In this document: positions 1-11,215 of the stretch, piece by piece
How positions within the stretch are numbered: the first letter of the stretch is position 1
Layout: each line of letters begins with the position of its first letter
Source of the DNA: Humulus lupulus
Lineage: Eukaryota; Streptophyta; Magnoliopsida; Rosales; Cannabaceae
Reading direction: 5' to 3'
Assembly: GCF_963169125.1 (NCBI RefSeq)
Contig: NC_084798.1
Coordinates: forward strand, 199,635,481-199,699,480
DNA: 64,000 nucleotides
Notes under the pieces: model-generated
The model's database searches: none
What the model was told of the DNA's origin: nothing
The model's input: the letters and a program-made list of their open reading frames with translations, nothing else
Program-made: the position numbers and the translations under genes

Positions 1-1102
1 ATACAATGAGGGGTAAAACCGTATTTTAGTCCAATCTCATTGTAGACCGTCTATAGAGGATTGAGTGGCAATTATGGTTGTAACAATGTGATAATTAATA
101 GCGTATCTATATTTTTTATAGAGCGTTCTATTAATTCAAGAGTGCAATTCTGAGTCTTTAGTGGAGTCACGAGGAATTAATAAGTTAGTAAATTTATTTG
201 TTAGATTTATGATAACTTATTTGAGCTTGATTTCATAGGCCCATTTTCCCCACTGTACCTTTGATAAAATCATCTAGATAGTCTCAATTAATTGATTTAA
301 TTATCAATTAGAATTATCAAAGTTGATCAGGTCAGTTTTGGATAGTTTCACAGAGTTATACAATTTAGAGAAGAAAAGAGAAATTAGGGCAGATTTATTA
401 ATTAAGATAAATTGGTATCTAAATTAATAAATAAGTTTAAATCAAGGTTCAAATTATAAATAATTAATTTGATAAAGGATTTAAATAATTATTTAATTAA
501 TTAAATCAATAGAAAATAATACAGTCCTTGATTTAAGTCCAATGGGCTTATAATCAAATGGGAAATTTCACAGGCCTAAAGCCCATGATAATTTTGACCT
601 ATGGCTGTTAATTGGCTATTATTTTATTAATTAAATAAATGACCTAATTGAGTCTATAAAATGAATGTTAAGAGAGAGTTGAAAACACAAGACAAATCAA
701 GTCACAAGTTGAAACACAAATTTCTTATAGGTTTTAGATTCTCTCTAAACATAAGTCATTTTCTAAGTCTTATTGTTCTTTTCTCTTCTTCGCTCTGTAT
801 GTATCTCATGTGTTGAGAATTGACCACTCTAGTCTAGGTGATTCTAAGGATACTTTGAAAGGCTGTGAATAAAATTGAAGATCGGTTCAGTTTCTTGGTA
901 ATACTCTGCGACATAAAGGATACAAGGGTTAGAGAAACTGAAGGAATGACTCTATTATTCCGCTACGTATAATGTAAGTATTCTTATCATTATTTCTCTT
1001 TGAATTCAATTTTAGAAACATGTTCTAGGTTATCTCATATTATTTTGTTTAATATTATATCTACATGAAAATAAATAAAGATCATGTATAAGTTTCCTAA
1101 CA
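1..1102 (+). repeat. 5' LTR of copia-1, left part outside the window
   Basis: Bases 1-1102 align along their length with 28814-29922 and both end in TTTCCTAACA. By eye they differ at roughly 5 to 6 per cent of positions. The first about 740 bases of the LTR, seen in the 3' copy, lie beyond the left edge. It holds AT-rich sequence and a poly-pyrimidine stretch near 780-800. Confidence 0.9.
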
Positions 1103-1731
1103 ACATGCCTCAGAGCCTTTGGTAATCTTTATTTTCATGCATGAACATGTTAAAATTTGAATTATTGATGTGTTGAGTAATTGGATGGATTTCATGATTT
1201 TATGAAGCATATTGAATTTTATGTGATTATTAGCAATATTAGGTTATTTTGTTATGTTTTCTATGCCATTAATTTTTATACATGCTTTATATTGTGTAAA
1301 AGATGGTAGAAATTAATTAGAAAATGGTTTTGGTTTGAAAAATTGCACAAAAAAAATTCCAATTTTTTTTCCTCTAGTTGTCAGTCGCACGTGTGGGTGC
1401 GCGCACATCACCCCAGCACCCCGTGCGCGTGACCCTCGGCGTCACCCCAACTGCGCGCGCGCAACCCTCGGTCATCACCCTAACGCACGTGCACATGCGC
1501 ACATCACCCAGCCACCCGCGCGCGTCCTTCTGCAGCCAGAAGCTTCTCTGCGCACGCACCAAGGCCAGGGTGAACAGTACCCGTCACCCAAAAAAAAATT
1601 GTTTAATTTTTTTTAACTTAAAGAAAATAAAATTGTGAAAATTAATTATTTATAATCAAAGCCAAAAATATCATATTTGTTTTATCATTTAAATTTTTTT
1701 TAAAAATAAGATATTTTTGTTGGTTGAGATT
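1103..1731 (+). other. copia-1 leader with degenerate primer site and GC-rich island
   Basis: Just after the LTR, 1105-1117 contains TCAGAGCC. This matches the distal part of the usual initiator-Met tRNA primer site (TGGTATCAGAGCC), but the proximal bases have diverged. AT-rich sequence follows. A sharply bounded GC-rich island lies at about 1385-1590, full of alternating purine-pyrimidine words such as GCACGTGTGGGTGCGCGC and TGCGCGCGCGCA. Short open frames across the island (1335-1638) look like by-products of its composition. No gene seen. The segment ends at the TAAAT target copy (1732-1736) of the next insertion. Confidence 0.7.
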
Positions 1732-1736
1732 TAAAT

Positions 1737-2516
1737 TGTTGACGCGGTTTTTCGCCAATATTGAATAACGTAATAAGCTAGAATAAATTAGTGCTTAAGG
1801 ATAAACCATAATCAAGAAAATAACACTTAGGGATGCTAGAAATGAAATATCAAGAACACTTGTTTCTTTTTACGTGGTTCGGAGGCTAAAATCTCCCTAG
1901 TCCACGAGTCGATGTTATTACTGTATATCTCTCTATATTTTTGCAGAATATTTGCATTATAGAGAAAGAACCGAACCCCTTCCCTATCCAAGGTCTTGGT
2001 ATTTATAGAAGAACCATCCCAGGATAGGTGTCGGGGTCACCACGTGAATACAAATCCTTCCTGTGACTTGTCTTACACAAATGATGAATATTACAATTTA
2101 CATTAAGGTATGGTCAAATCATTAGGTAGGGTCGTCTGGCATAATCGGACATGTGAAGTCTGATCATGCACATTTATATTACGTGTTCGAGAATTCAGGG
2201 ATAAACAGACATGTGATGTCTGATCACTCACGTTTATATATAACGTATCCAGGTTTATAAAAGTTCCTGGAAATGGCAGATCTGTAGCGTACCCCAACCT
2301 GAACATAACTCTAGCTCGCGTCAAGGACGTTGTGCTTCATATACGTCTCCAGCTTGTGTCTCATTGCTTCGTATTCACTAGCTCGTGCTATTTATCTGGG
2401 GAATCGCACTGTCTTTACAGAAGAATGGTGAACTTGTGGGTCATCTATTATAGTATTGGGTTAGATAGTTGTATCCGAGCTGTCTAAAAGACTCGGGCTA
2501 AATTTCAGGACGTACA
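1737..2516 (-). repeat. 3' LTR of Tat-1
   Basis: This 780-bp repeat starts TGTTGACGCGGTTTTTCGCC and ends GACGTACA on the plus strand; a second copy lies at 8258-9048. On the element's own strand it begins TGTACG and ends GTCAACA, the same termini as the Tat-2 LTRs. The polypurine tract next to its right edge identifies it as the 3' LTR. Confidence 0.9.
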
Positions 2517-2531
2517 TTTGCCCCCCAAGTC
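2517..2531 (-). other. polypurine tract of Tat-1
   Basis: The plus strand reads TTTGCCCCCCAAGTC immediately inside the 3' LTR. On the element strand this is a purine tract, CTTGGGGGGCAAA, ending at the LTR start. It is the expected plus-strand primer and shares its core with the tracts at 6998-7012, 45036-45048 and 49469-49480. Confidence 0.8.
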
Positions 2532-3421
2532 CCTGCTCATGTTCTATGACGTCATCCTCTGACTGACACAGTGGGGGCTTTTAAACTTCTGCCGTGATTA
2601 TCCAGGTTCGGCACTACTTGAGTATGGGACACGTGGAACGCCGTAATTGGCGTCTGTTCGGGTTTCGAGGATTGCATTAAATGGCCTGGCCAATTTTTTT
2701 CCGCCATTTAATCTTTCGAAACATGATCCTCATATCTTACACCAGGCTGATCGGATGGTCCACGACACTTTATGCCTTTTACGTACAAATAAGGTTGGCA
2801 ATTTTCAGTGTTCATCACCTTTCATTCAAAACTTTTCCTCATTTTCTCTCTTCTGCATTTCAAAATCCTTCTTCCTTTTCTGATAAAATCCCAAAAACTG
2901 TCACCAAAACCCTTGGAAACCCAGTCACCAAGGATTTTTCCAGGAACTCTTCTTCTACGCTGCTTACTTCTTTTGCTGAAGAATACATTGTAAGTTTTCT
3001 ATTTTTTGCTGAGACTTTTCTTTTATTGATTTTCGTGTGTTTCTCCTTTTTTTTTTTATATATATATACCATGCTAATCCGCACTTCACCGTAGTCAGCA
3101 TTAGGACATATCCCTTCGGTATAAAGAAGACGAAGGTTTTTAGGGCTCGAAACTAGGTTGCGTAGGGGCTATGTTTCTAGGGTGACATTGGTCCAAACCG
3201 TCTCCCAAGGGAAATAGTGGCCTGATTGTCTGACATGCGGATCCCCAAATATCAGGGGTTTGTTAGAAAACCTAGGTGTGTAGCATAGGCAATGCGTGGC
3301 AATCACGTCGTGAGCTGAGATTACCTCAGCTCGCGGACTAAACACCTTTGCCTTCCTGTTTTCATTCCTTTATATAAATTCTAGGTCGCCTACTAAGTGA
3401 TTCACCGCTCTTGTTCGTTAG
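2532..3421 (+). promoter_or_regulatory. promoter, non-coding first exon and leader intron of the Tat-1 antisense gene
   Basis: This stretch lies between the 3' LTR and the antisense gene's ATG. A donor GTAAGTTTTCT lies at 2990 and an acceptor TTCGTTAG ends at 3421, giving a 432-nt intron before the ATG at 3430. Tat-2 has the same donor word and an equivalent acceptor (TTCGCTAG) 438 nt apart in the same place (48969 to 48532). Conservation in two diverged copies supports a real spliced leader. A clear TATA box is present in Tat-2 but only a weak ACAAATAAGG (about 2784-2793) is seen here. The short open frames at 2647-3094 fall in the leader and intron. Confidence 0.6.
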
Positions 3422-6155
3422 GTGATCTAATGGCGCCCAAGAAGAACGTATCCAAGAAAAGCGCAACCGGGTCATTGTCCCAGCAAACTAGCAAGGGAAA
3501 TGAGGTCGTACAAGAATCCCGTATCTCTCAGTTTGGCCCTACGATGGAGAAGGAGGTTGTGGTGAGACCTGACGCCTACTTCGAGGCGGAGAGAATAGTC
3601 TCCAAGATCATGACCCAAGGAAAGGTCAACAAGATAATGTTGTCCCACAACATTGAGGTCGAGACTGGCGTTCTCATCGCCCGACCTCCCTTCGAAGGGG
3701 AGAGGAGCTGCGCACCACTCCAAGATGATTTCGCGACCTGGAGTGATGAGTACTTAAAGGCCGGGGCCTTCCTCCCCCTCAAGCAATACTTCGCCGACAT
3801 CCTCAACTATGTGAAGTTGGCGCCATTTCAACTCCCCCCGAACTCATATCGACTGGTGGCGGGGCTGAAGTACCTCTTCCTAAAGCAGATGTGGGAGGTC
3901 CCCACCCCTGCAGATATCCTGTACTTCTTCTACCTCAAGGCTAGCCCGGATCAACGGGGACGAGGCGACGGATTCTACTATCTGACCCGCTTCCCGAACT
4001 CACCCGCAGTCATCGAGCTGTCCAGCCATCCCAATGACTTTAAAGATCAGTTCTTTATGTCGAATGGGTTTTGCAACTGCGAACATCGATACTTCAACCG
4101 TCCTCGTAAGTCTTATTTCCTTTCTTAACTCGTGGAATTTTTATTTTCATACTTAGTCTTCTCGCGTGTATACTGACTGGAGTATCTTCGTGTAGCCATT
4201 TTCACGAGGATGGCCAAATCAGTGACCCTTGGGGGTCAGTACGATACCTTGGCGGGGCTTCCGCCCAGCGAGAAGGGCTACTACCAGCTCGTGTCTGATG
4301 ACACGATTTTGGCGTGTAAGTTAATTACAGAAGGCCAGACTCTGGCCTTGAGGAGGACTCGAGCTAATTTCTCGATAGCCCGCGAGCTAGCGCCTATCCC
4401 CGAGGGAGTCGCTGAGGCTGACGACAGCGAGGAGCAAGAAGAGGCCGAGGTGCCGCTCGTGCGAAAAAGGCGAGCTCCTTAGGCCGCTCGGGACCCTGAC
4501 GTGGAACGAGCTCTATCGGGGACAGCAGCCGGTCCCTCCGGCCAAGGCAACCCATACCCTTTTAAGGATTTAGATAGGGCTGTCACCGACCTTAGGCTAG
4601 TTAGGTTTAACCCAAACCAGCTCGTACATCGCCACCCCAATGACCCCGTCCATAACATAACCTTGCTTCATTGTGTGGATCACTTGGTGGTTCGCCACGA
4701 CATGGGCTATCCTATGGGAACTATATTCGTAGATAACACCCTATCCTTTAGGTCAGCCCTTTTCAAGGAGTATGGGACCAACCTTAGGTCGTGGCCCTCC
4801 CTAATCCAGGGTGTCTTTGCCCCTAGACTTAGGTAATATGTGGAGGAATCCAGCCCCGAGGTAGAACCTGAGCCTGGACCTCCCCTAATCCAAGAAGTTA
4901 TAGACTTAGGCTCCCCTTCTCCTATAGCGGTTCCTAGGCCAGAGGTCGTGGCAATAGCCTCATCCTCTAGCTCGGAAGGTAGGACTTCCTGTTATACCCT
5001 GAGCATGTATGCATATTTTACGTAGACTGATGCCTTTGCAAGTATACTAATGTTTTTTCTATTCTTTTTCAGGCGAGGAGATGGCACAATCTGGGGTCCC
5101 TGACATCCGCGCGCCCTTTTAGGAAGGGAAATCCAGCTCGGGGTCACTCATGAAGAAACCCCGGCCTACACCAAAGAAGACGCCTCCGGCTGCTGTGACT
5201 ACCTCCAAATCCCCGATTAAGGGGAAGAGCCAGAGTTCAGCAACTCTAGCTGTTGCGGCTCAGGAGAAGAGGATTCCGCCTGCACCTCCTCCTCGATTTC
5301 CTTCAGTCCCTGCTCGGGACCAAGCAGCGCCAGCTGGTCCCCCAGTTCCAATGGTCCCCGCCACCACCGTACGCATCCTGGTCAACGCCCAGGACCTAGA
5401 GAAGATCCCAAACACCTTTCAAGGGACTATCTACGAGAAATCGAACCATACTGTGGAGCATTTTTACAAGGCCAATCTGAAGGACCTGAGGGTGATCGAG
5501 GAGAGGAGCCTGGAGAATGTCATGGAATCTACGCCGGGGATGAACCTCACAGTAATCCAATCTTCCTTAAACTAACATACTCTTTTATTTTATCCTGGTA
5601 TGTGCCTAACTGCTTTCTTACTTTTTGCAGGTGGTCTTGGCTTAGTACCGTAGTATAGCTCAGGCCAGGGCCAGGAATGAAGAGCTTAAGGCTAAGCTCC
5701 AGACCGCTCAGGCCGCCCTGACTGCTGCCCTCGTAGCTGCTCAACAAAGTGAACTAGGTGCCAAGGCTGCCTTATCAGTAGCTCAAGAGGGCGAGAAAAA
5801 TGCAAAGGCTACCTTAATAGGAGCTCAAGAGGGTGAGCAGGTTGCAAAGGCTTCTTTGGCTGCTCTTCCGGCTGAGCTCGCAGAGGCCAAAGCCAAACAG
5901 CTGGAGGCCGAGGCTGCTACTAAGGAGGAAAAGGTGGCCTCAATCTCCTCCATGGAGAGTATGCTCTATCATTGTTGGGCCTTTAACCAGGACAACAACT
6001 TCTCATTCCTGGTCGCCGAAGTGTGGGAGCCTTACCTCGAGAAGTTCAAGGCTCGGCTTCAACAAGAGCCGCCATCCGAGACCGGGGAGGCCTCCACCGC
6101 TGGCGATCAGGAGATCAAGGAGGTGACGTCCTCAGAGCGCCCTGGAGGGTCCTAA
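3422..6155 (+). pseudogene. antisense four-coding-exon gene of Tat-1 (Transposase_28-like, coiled-coil C-terminus)
   Basis: I see coding exons at 3430-4105, 4196-4978, 5073-5551 and 5631-6155, with GT...AG introns 4106-4195, 4979-5072 and 5552-5630. The exons sum to 2463 nt (820 codons plus stop) with no frameshift. Exon 1 (from MAPKKN) holds a globular domain with LPPNSYRLVAGL and EVPTPADILYFFYLK. This resembles the putative gypsy-type transposon family (Transposase_28). Exon 2 has an acidic stretch and LHCVDHLV; exon 3 is Pro/Ala/Lys-rich; exon 4 is an Ala/Glu/Lys heptad-like coiled coil ending near YHCWAFNQDNNFSF. In-frame stops at 4480, 4834, 5120 and 5643 make this copy dead. All splice sites and phases match Tat-2. 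The function is unknown. Confidence 0.8.
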
Positions 6156-6379
6156 TTTTCTTATGTCTTTGTTTTTGTAAACATTTGTCGTTTTTGGCTT
6201 AGTACGAGGTTATTCTCCTCGAGACAATTTATTTATAATTCCAGTATCTACTTTTTATCTATTCCTTGATTTTTTTTCTTATGCTCATGACTTGTACATT
6301 CAAAATATTTTAGGAAATGACTCTTAGGTCGAGATAGATACTTTAATTTTGGTTGTGACTGAAATTGATGTTGATTTAT

Positions 6380-6963
6380 ATCCTACCTGTTAAGTATCAG
6401 GCCTTGAACCCGGTTGTATTCGGGATTTTGAATGTTCCAAACTTAGTTTTTCGTTAGGTTTTATCGTTACCCCGAGCTTCTGAGAAAGTCATTGGATCTT
6501 AAATTTTGCTAACTTCCCAGTTTCGGACCTGGTTGTATCCAGGATTTTCAATTAAAACTTAGTTCGTGTTAGTTTTTTGTCACCTCGTGTGTTTTAGAAA
6601 AAACACCGGTTAATCAATTTTACTAACTTCCAAGTTCCGAACCTGGATGTATCCACGATTTTTAATTAAAACTTAGTTCGTGTTAGTTTTTTGACACCTC
6701 GTGTTTTTTAGAAAAAAACACTGGTTAATCAATTTTACTAACTTCCAAGTTTTGGACTTGGTTGTATCCAGGATTTTTAATTAAAACTTAGTTCGTGTTA
6801 GTTTTTTGACACCTCGTGTTTTTTAGAAAAAACACTGGCTAATCAATTTTACTAACTTCCAAGTTTTGGACCTGGTTGTATCCAAATTTTTTTAATTAAA
6901 ACTTAGTTCGTGTTAGTTTTTTGACACCTCGTGTTTTTTAGAAACATTGGTTAGTCAATTTTA
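6380..6963 (+). repeat. 114-bp tandem repeats of Tat-1 between integrase and antisense gene
   Basis: Four units of about 112-115 bp start at 6509, 6623, 6738 and 6852, with a more diverged unit before them from about 6390. Each carries an inverted repeat of the form CCTGGTTGTATCCAGG followed by AAAACTTAGTTCGTGTTAG and a T run. The last word also occurs, on the opposite strand, in the 122-bp repeats of Tat-2, so the two arrays are homologous but have different periods. Confidence 0.85.
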
Positions 6964-6997
6964 CTAACTCCCAAATTTTAATCCCCTTCGCGGGTTA

Positions 6998-7012
6998 TAT
7001 GCCCCCCAAGTA
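6998..7012 (-). other. second polypurine tract of Tat-1, upstream of the repeats
   Basis: The plus strand reads ATATGCCCCCCAAGTAA here. On the element strand this is ACTTGGGGGGC followed by ATAT. It lies after the end of integrase and before the tandem repeats, exactly as at 45036-45048 in Tat-2. Whether it primes DNA synthesis is unknown. Confidence 0.6.
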
Positions 7013-7164
7013 ATCAGAAAGTGAACTTTCTTGGTTGCTTTGGACCAATGCTATCATCCGAACTAACATGTAGATGAAACCATATAAAGACACAAGAAAT
7101 ACACAATGACTCTTTTATTTCTTAAATTAAATGGCTTTTATAAAAAAGCCTTACACAAACAGGT

Positions 7165-8217
7165 GGTACGATCATTGATAATACTTCTTTAGGTGCATAG
7201 CATTCCAGGTCTGTGGAACTGCTTCTCCATTAAGTCAAGCCAATTTGAAGGCTCCCTTCTGTATGACTTCCACTATTTGATAGGGCCCTTCCCAGCTCAG
7301 ACCCAAAGCACCGTCTTTGGGGTCCTTGCTGGCCAAAAAGACCCTTCAAAGTACCAAGTCACCTAAACCCAAGATACGCCCCCTGACCTTTGAATTAAAA
7401 TAACGAGTGATTTTTTTCTAGTAATGCGCAAGCTCTAGCTGCGAATCCTCTTGTTTTTCATCAATTAGGTCGAGGGACGGGCTGAGCAATTCATCATTAT
7501 GGTTCTGGTTGAAGGTTTGGAGTCTGTGCGTGTCTATATTTTTTTCGATAGGGAGGACGACCTCACTTCCGAAAGTCAAGGAGAATGAGGTGTACCCCGT
7601 AGAAGTTCGGTGGGAGGTTCGGTATGCCCATAATACCTGTGGGAGCTGCTCGGGCCAGACTCCCTTGGCCTCATCTAACCTCTTCTTAAGGCTTGCTTTG
7701 AGGGTTTTATTTACGACCTCGACCTGCCCGTTGGCCTGAGGGTAGGCCACCGAAGATAAACTCTTAATTATGCCATCCCTCTCACAAAATTCGGCGAAGA
7801 GATCGCTATCGAATTGAGTTCCATTATCTGATTCAATCTTTCTTGGTAGTCCAAATCGGCAAACAATATTCTTGACTACAAAGTCGACGACTCTTTTTGA
7901 GGTGATCGTTGCCAGGGGCTCCGCTTTCGCCCACTTCGTGAAATAATCAATGGCCACCACCGCATATCAAACTCCTCATTTTCCCGTGGGTAGGGCTCCA
8001 ATTAAGTTGATTCCCCATACCGCGAATGGCCACGGGGATGAGATCATTTTCAGCTCGAGTGGTGGAGCTCGAGTGACTGTGGCAAAACGCTAGCACTTGT
8101 CACATTTTTGGACATAGGAGATGGAATCCTTTGATAAAGTGGGCCAAAAGTATCCCTGCCTTAATATTTTAAAGGCCAGATTTTGCCCCCCAACGTGATC
8201 CCCACAGAAGCCTTCAT
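7165..8217 (-). pseudogene. integrase remnant of Tat-1
   Basis: Read on the minus strand, it starts inside the zinc-binding N-terminus (HEGFCGDH, later CDKCQRF). It runs through the catalytic core (FGLPRKIESDNGTQFDS, then YPQANGQVEVVNKTLK, with the second Asp and the Glu of the D,D,E triad). It ends in a C-terminal region with TWNAMHLKKY near 7165. The longest open part is 7418-7960 (180 codons); a stop after LELAHY and others further on interrupt the rest. It is close to the integrase of Tat-2 (43610-44914) over its whole length. The N-terminal start is cut by the deletion that removed gag and the rest of pol. Confidence 0.85.
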
Positions 8218-8235
8218 GCACCTCCCGTGGGCAGG

Positions 8236-8257
8236 GCTCTCAATGAAAGCACCAAAC
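8236..8257 (-). other. putative primer-binding site of Tat-1
   Basis: Directly inside the 5' LTR the element strand reads GTTTGGTGCTTTCATTGAGA, then GC. A near-identical stretch (one G to T change) follows the 5' LTR of Tat-2 at 38541-38562. The TGGTGC start fits complementarity to a tRNA ending in GCACCA. I could not name the donor tRNA. Confidence 0.55.
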
Positions 8258-9048
8258 TGTTGACGCGGTTTTTCGCCAACAGAGAATAACGTAATTAGCT
8301 GGAATAAATTAGTGCTTAAGGATAAACCATAATCAGGAAAATAACACTTAGGGATGCTAAAAATGAAATATCAAGAACACTCGTTTCTTTTTACGTGGTT
8401 CGGAGGCTAAAATCACCCTAGTCCACAAGTCGATGTTATTACTATATCTCTCTCTATATTTCTGTAGAATATTTGCATTACACAGAAAGAACCTGATGCC
8501 TTCTCTATCCAAGGTCTTGGTATTTATAGAAGAACCATCCCAAGAAAGGTGTCGGGGTCACCACGTGAACACAAATCCTTCCTGTGAATTGTCTTACACA
8601 AATGATGAATATTACAATTTACATTAAGGTATGGTCTAATCATTAGGAAAAAATGATCATGGGTCATCTGGCATAATCGGACATGTGATGTCTGATCATG
8701 CACGTTTATATTACGTATCCTAGAATTCAGGGATAAACGGACATGTGATGTCTGATCACGCCCATTTATATATAACGTATCCATGTTTATAAAAGTTCTT
8801 GGAAATGGCTGATCTGTAGCGTACCCCGACCTGAACATAACTCCAGCTCGCATCAAGGACGCTGAGCTTCATATACGGCTCCAGCTCGTGTCTTATTTCT
8901 TCATATTCACCAGCTCGTGTTATTTATCTGTGGAATCGCACTGTCTTTACAGAGGAAGGGTGAACTTGTGGGTCATCTATTATAGTATTAGGCTAGATAG
9001 TTGTATCCGAGCTGTCTAAAAAACTCGTGCTGAATTTCAGTACGTACA
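8258..9048 (-). repeat. 5' LTR of Tat-1
   Basis: This is a 791-bp copy of the repeat at 1737-2516, with about 70 differences by eye plus a short insertion near 8646-8656. The element reads leftward from it into the primer site. TAAAT at 9049-9053 is the right target duplication. Confidence 0.9.
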
Positions 9049-9053
9049 TAAAT

Positions 9054-11215
9054 AATTAAATATTTTTACAAAGATTCAATTTCAAATTTAAAAATAGACT
9101 AACAAATTAATTTTAAATATTTAATATATTAAAATATTAGAATTAAGATGTCATATATTTTCTTTTAAATATTTGTTATTTTATTAAATATTTATTTGAA
9201 AATATAAATATATGTTTATTCTATAGTTTTTTAATATTTAAATTATTTGAAATTTGTTAGTTAGATATTTTTATGGATATTTGAATTTGTTTAACTGTTT
9301 TAAGATATTTTAGAGTTGTTATAACTATTAATATATTATTTTTTTAAATGGTTAAAATATTAGCTTATTGTTATAACAACACAAGATATTTTTTAAAAAC
9401 AATTAAGATATTGATTTTAAAATATAAAATTGGTTAAATTTTGAAAAATAACATTTTTTTCAACCAATTAATAAAACATTTTTTAATAAATGTGATTTAA
9501 ATTAACTTTGATTAATTGATGATAAATCCTATTTAAATTAAATTGATATATTTTTTTTTCAAATTAACCTAAATCAAGTTGATTGTTGATAAATGAAATT
9601 TAAATTAACTATTGTTAATTGTTGACAAATTTCATTTAAATTGATTTATTTTTTGTAAAAATTTAATTAATTCAAATTTTCTGATAAATTCTAAAATATT
9701 AATTGTGGTGTTTTTGCAAATGAAATTAATTGTGGTATTTTTGCATAAATTCATAGAATTGCTTATATAGTAACATGATTAGGCCCGTCCAATTATAACA
9801 TGTCTGTATGCACTATATGTGGTATTTTTGCAATTGGGCTTATATGCATATAGTGGCTCATATGTTTGTTAGATATATGGATTTCGCCGAATAAAATATT
9901 CATAAAATGATAGGTTTTATATGGGCCCATTAGAAAATGTAAAGTTTAAATTCCTCTCTTGTGGGTGGTCCCACTTGTGAAGACCCATTTGCTTTGCATG
10001 ACTATAGTAGGCCTAACCAAATAATAACAATTAATAAAACGAAGGTTTAAATTCCTGTCTTTTGGACCTTGTATGGAAGTATGGGGGCCTTTGTAGTGGG
10101 TACGACATACTGGACCCAACCCTCCTCCATACAAGCTCAATTGTTAAGGCCCATTTACGTGAGTTGAACTTAATTGTATAGGTTCATTATATTATTTAAA
10201 CCTAAATATTGATTAGCAACAAATTAATTCTAAATTAATTGAATTTGTTTCAATGTGACACTTTAGAATTAATAGGACTTTGGTTTTAAAAATTCTAATT
10301 TTTTCAATTTTTTTGGTAAACCATAGTCATTAATTTTCTAAAAATAAATAATAAAATTACTAATTTTAATTTTAATTTTATATGAGCTTATTTTAAGAAT
10401 TATATTCGATCTCCACCATTGGTTTAACAAAGTCAATAGCTTTATGGGGCCTCGAGACGCTTTGATTCGTCCCCCTACGGAAGGTGGTCATTAGTTATTT
10501 TGACAATGTTAGATTTCGAAAGATAGATAATTATAGGTCAAATTCTACTAGACTCACCCCTACGGTGACTACTAGGACTAAATCTATGATTATCGATACC
10601 GTGGGTCTAGCTCATAAAATAAGAGATTTTGTTTTCTTATTTTGATAGAATAGTATGTTGTTAATATTGGTGTCCATTATTAAATAAGTTTACAACATTA
10701 TTCAACTAGTGGTATTTTTTACTCTCGCCAACCGGGACAAGGATATCATAGATTAGTTAAAAACCTAAAGAAATAGAGATATGATTATTTTGGTATTTTT
10801 TTTCTCATATCTTACACATTTTTTGTATATGTTGTGTTATTTCTTGAAATTTGTGTGAATAGGAGTTTTATTGAGCAAAAGTGATTAATTTCTATTTTAT
10901 TGATAATTAGTAGCTTTTAAGTATGCCTGTGTCTACTCCCATCCTTCTCAACTTTCGATTTAGAAACTCATTGGAGAAAACTTCCTTAAATGGAAGTAAA
11001 ACATCAACATTGTGTTGATTGGTGACAACTCTGAATTCGTCATGACTGAGGAATCCCCAGAATGAGCACCGTGTTCGCACGTTCATGATGGCAGCGTTAA
11101 TGCTCGTGATGACACCATAAATTCTCGGATAGCACCATCTCCACACGTTCGTGATGGCATCGTAAATGCTCGAATGACATCGTGTCTGCATGGTCGTGAT
11201 CAACTCAACTATGGT
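9054..11215 (+). other. copia-1 leader continued; no gene seen
   Basis: About 9054-9760 is very AT-rich. About 9780-10850 is moderately AT-rich, with words such as CCCCCTACGGAAGGTGG near 10470-10490 and CCCCTACGGTGAC near 10557. I recognise no conserved protein on either strand. The minus-strand frames at 9946-10140 and 10907-11242 are not supported by any motif. The N-terminal half of copia gag, expected before 11216, was not found. It is either deleted or replaced by the short repeats at 11067-11197. Confidence 0.5.
11067..11197 (+). repeat. short tandem duplication of about 65-70 bp, nearly two units
   Basis: CACCGTGTTCGCACGTTC, then ATGATGGCAGCGTTAATGCT, recurs as CACCATCTCCACACGTTC, then GTGATGGCATCGTAAATGCT. 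A partial third unit follows (CATCGTGTCTGCATGGTC). The block is richer in GC than its surroundings and lies where gag codons would be expected. Confidence 0.55.

Larger units (their letters stand above)
1737..9048 (-). mobile_element. Tat-type Ty3/gypsy deletion derivative Tat-1 carrying an antisense gene
   Basis: Two LTRs (1737-2516 and 8258-9048) bound this element, and perfect TAAAT duplications (1732-1736, 9049-9053) flank it. It reads on the minus strand: 5' LTR on the right, primer-site region, integrase, a polypurine tract, tandem repeats, an extra gene on the opposite (plus) strand, a second polypurine tract and the 3' LTR. Compared with Tat-2 (37778-50243), everything from just after the primer site to the start of integrase is missing: gag, protease, reverse transcriptase and both RNase H domains. 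The junction lies near 8218-8235. It could only have moved with proteins from another element. Its LTRs differ from each other by about 9 per cent, by eye. Confidence 0.9.

Noticed and set aside
1335..1638. Overlapping open frames on both strands in the GC island
   Set aside because: All frames are open because of the repetitive GC-rich composition; no motif, and the island lies in a retrotransposon leader.
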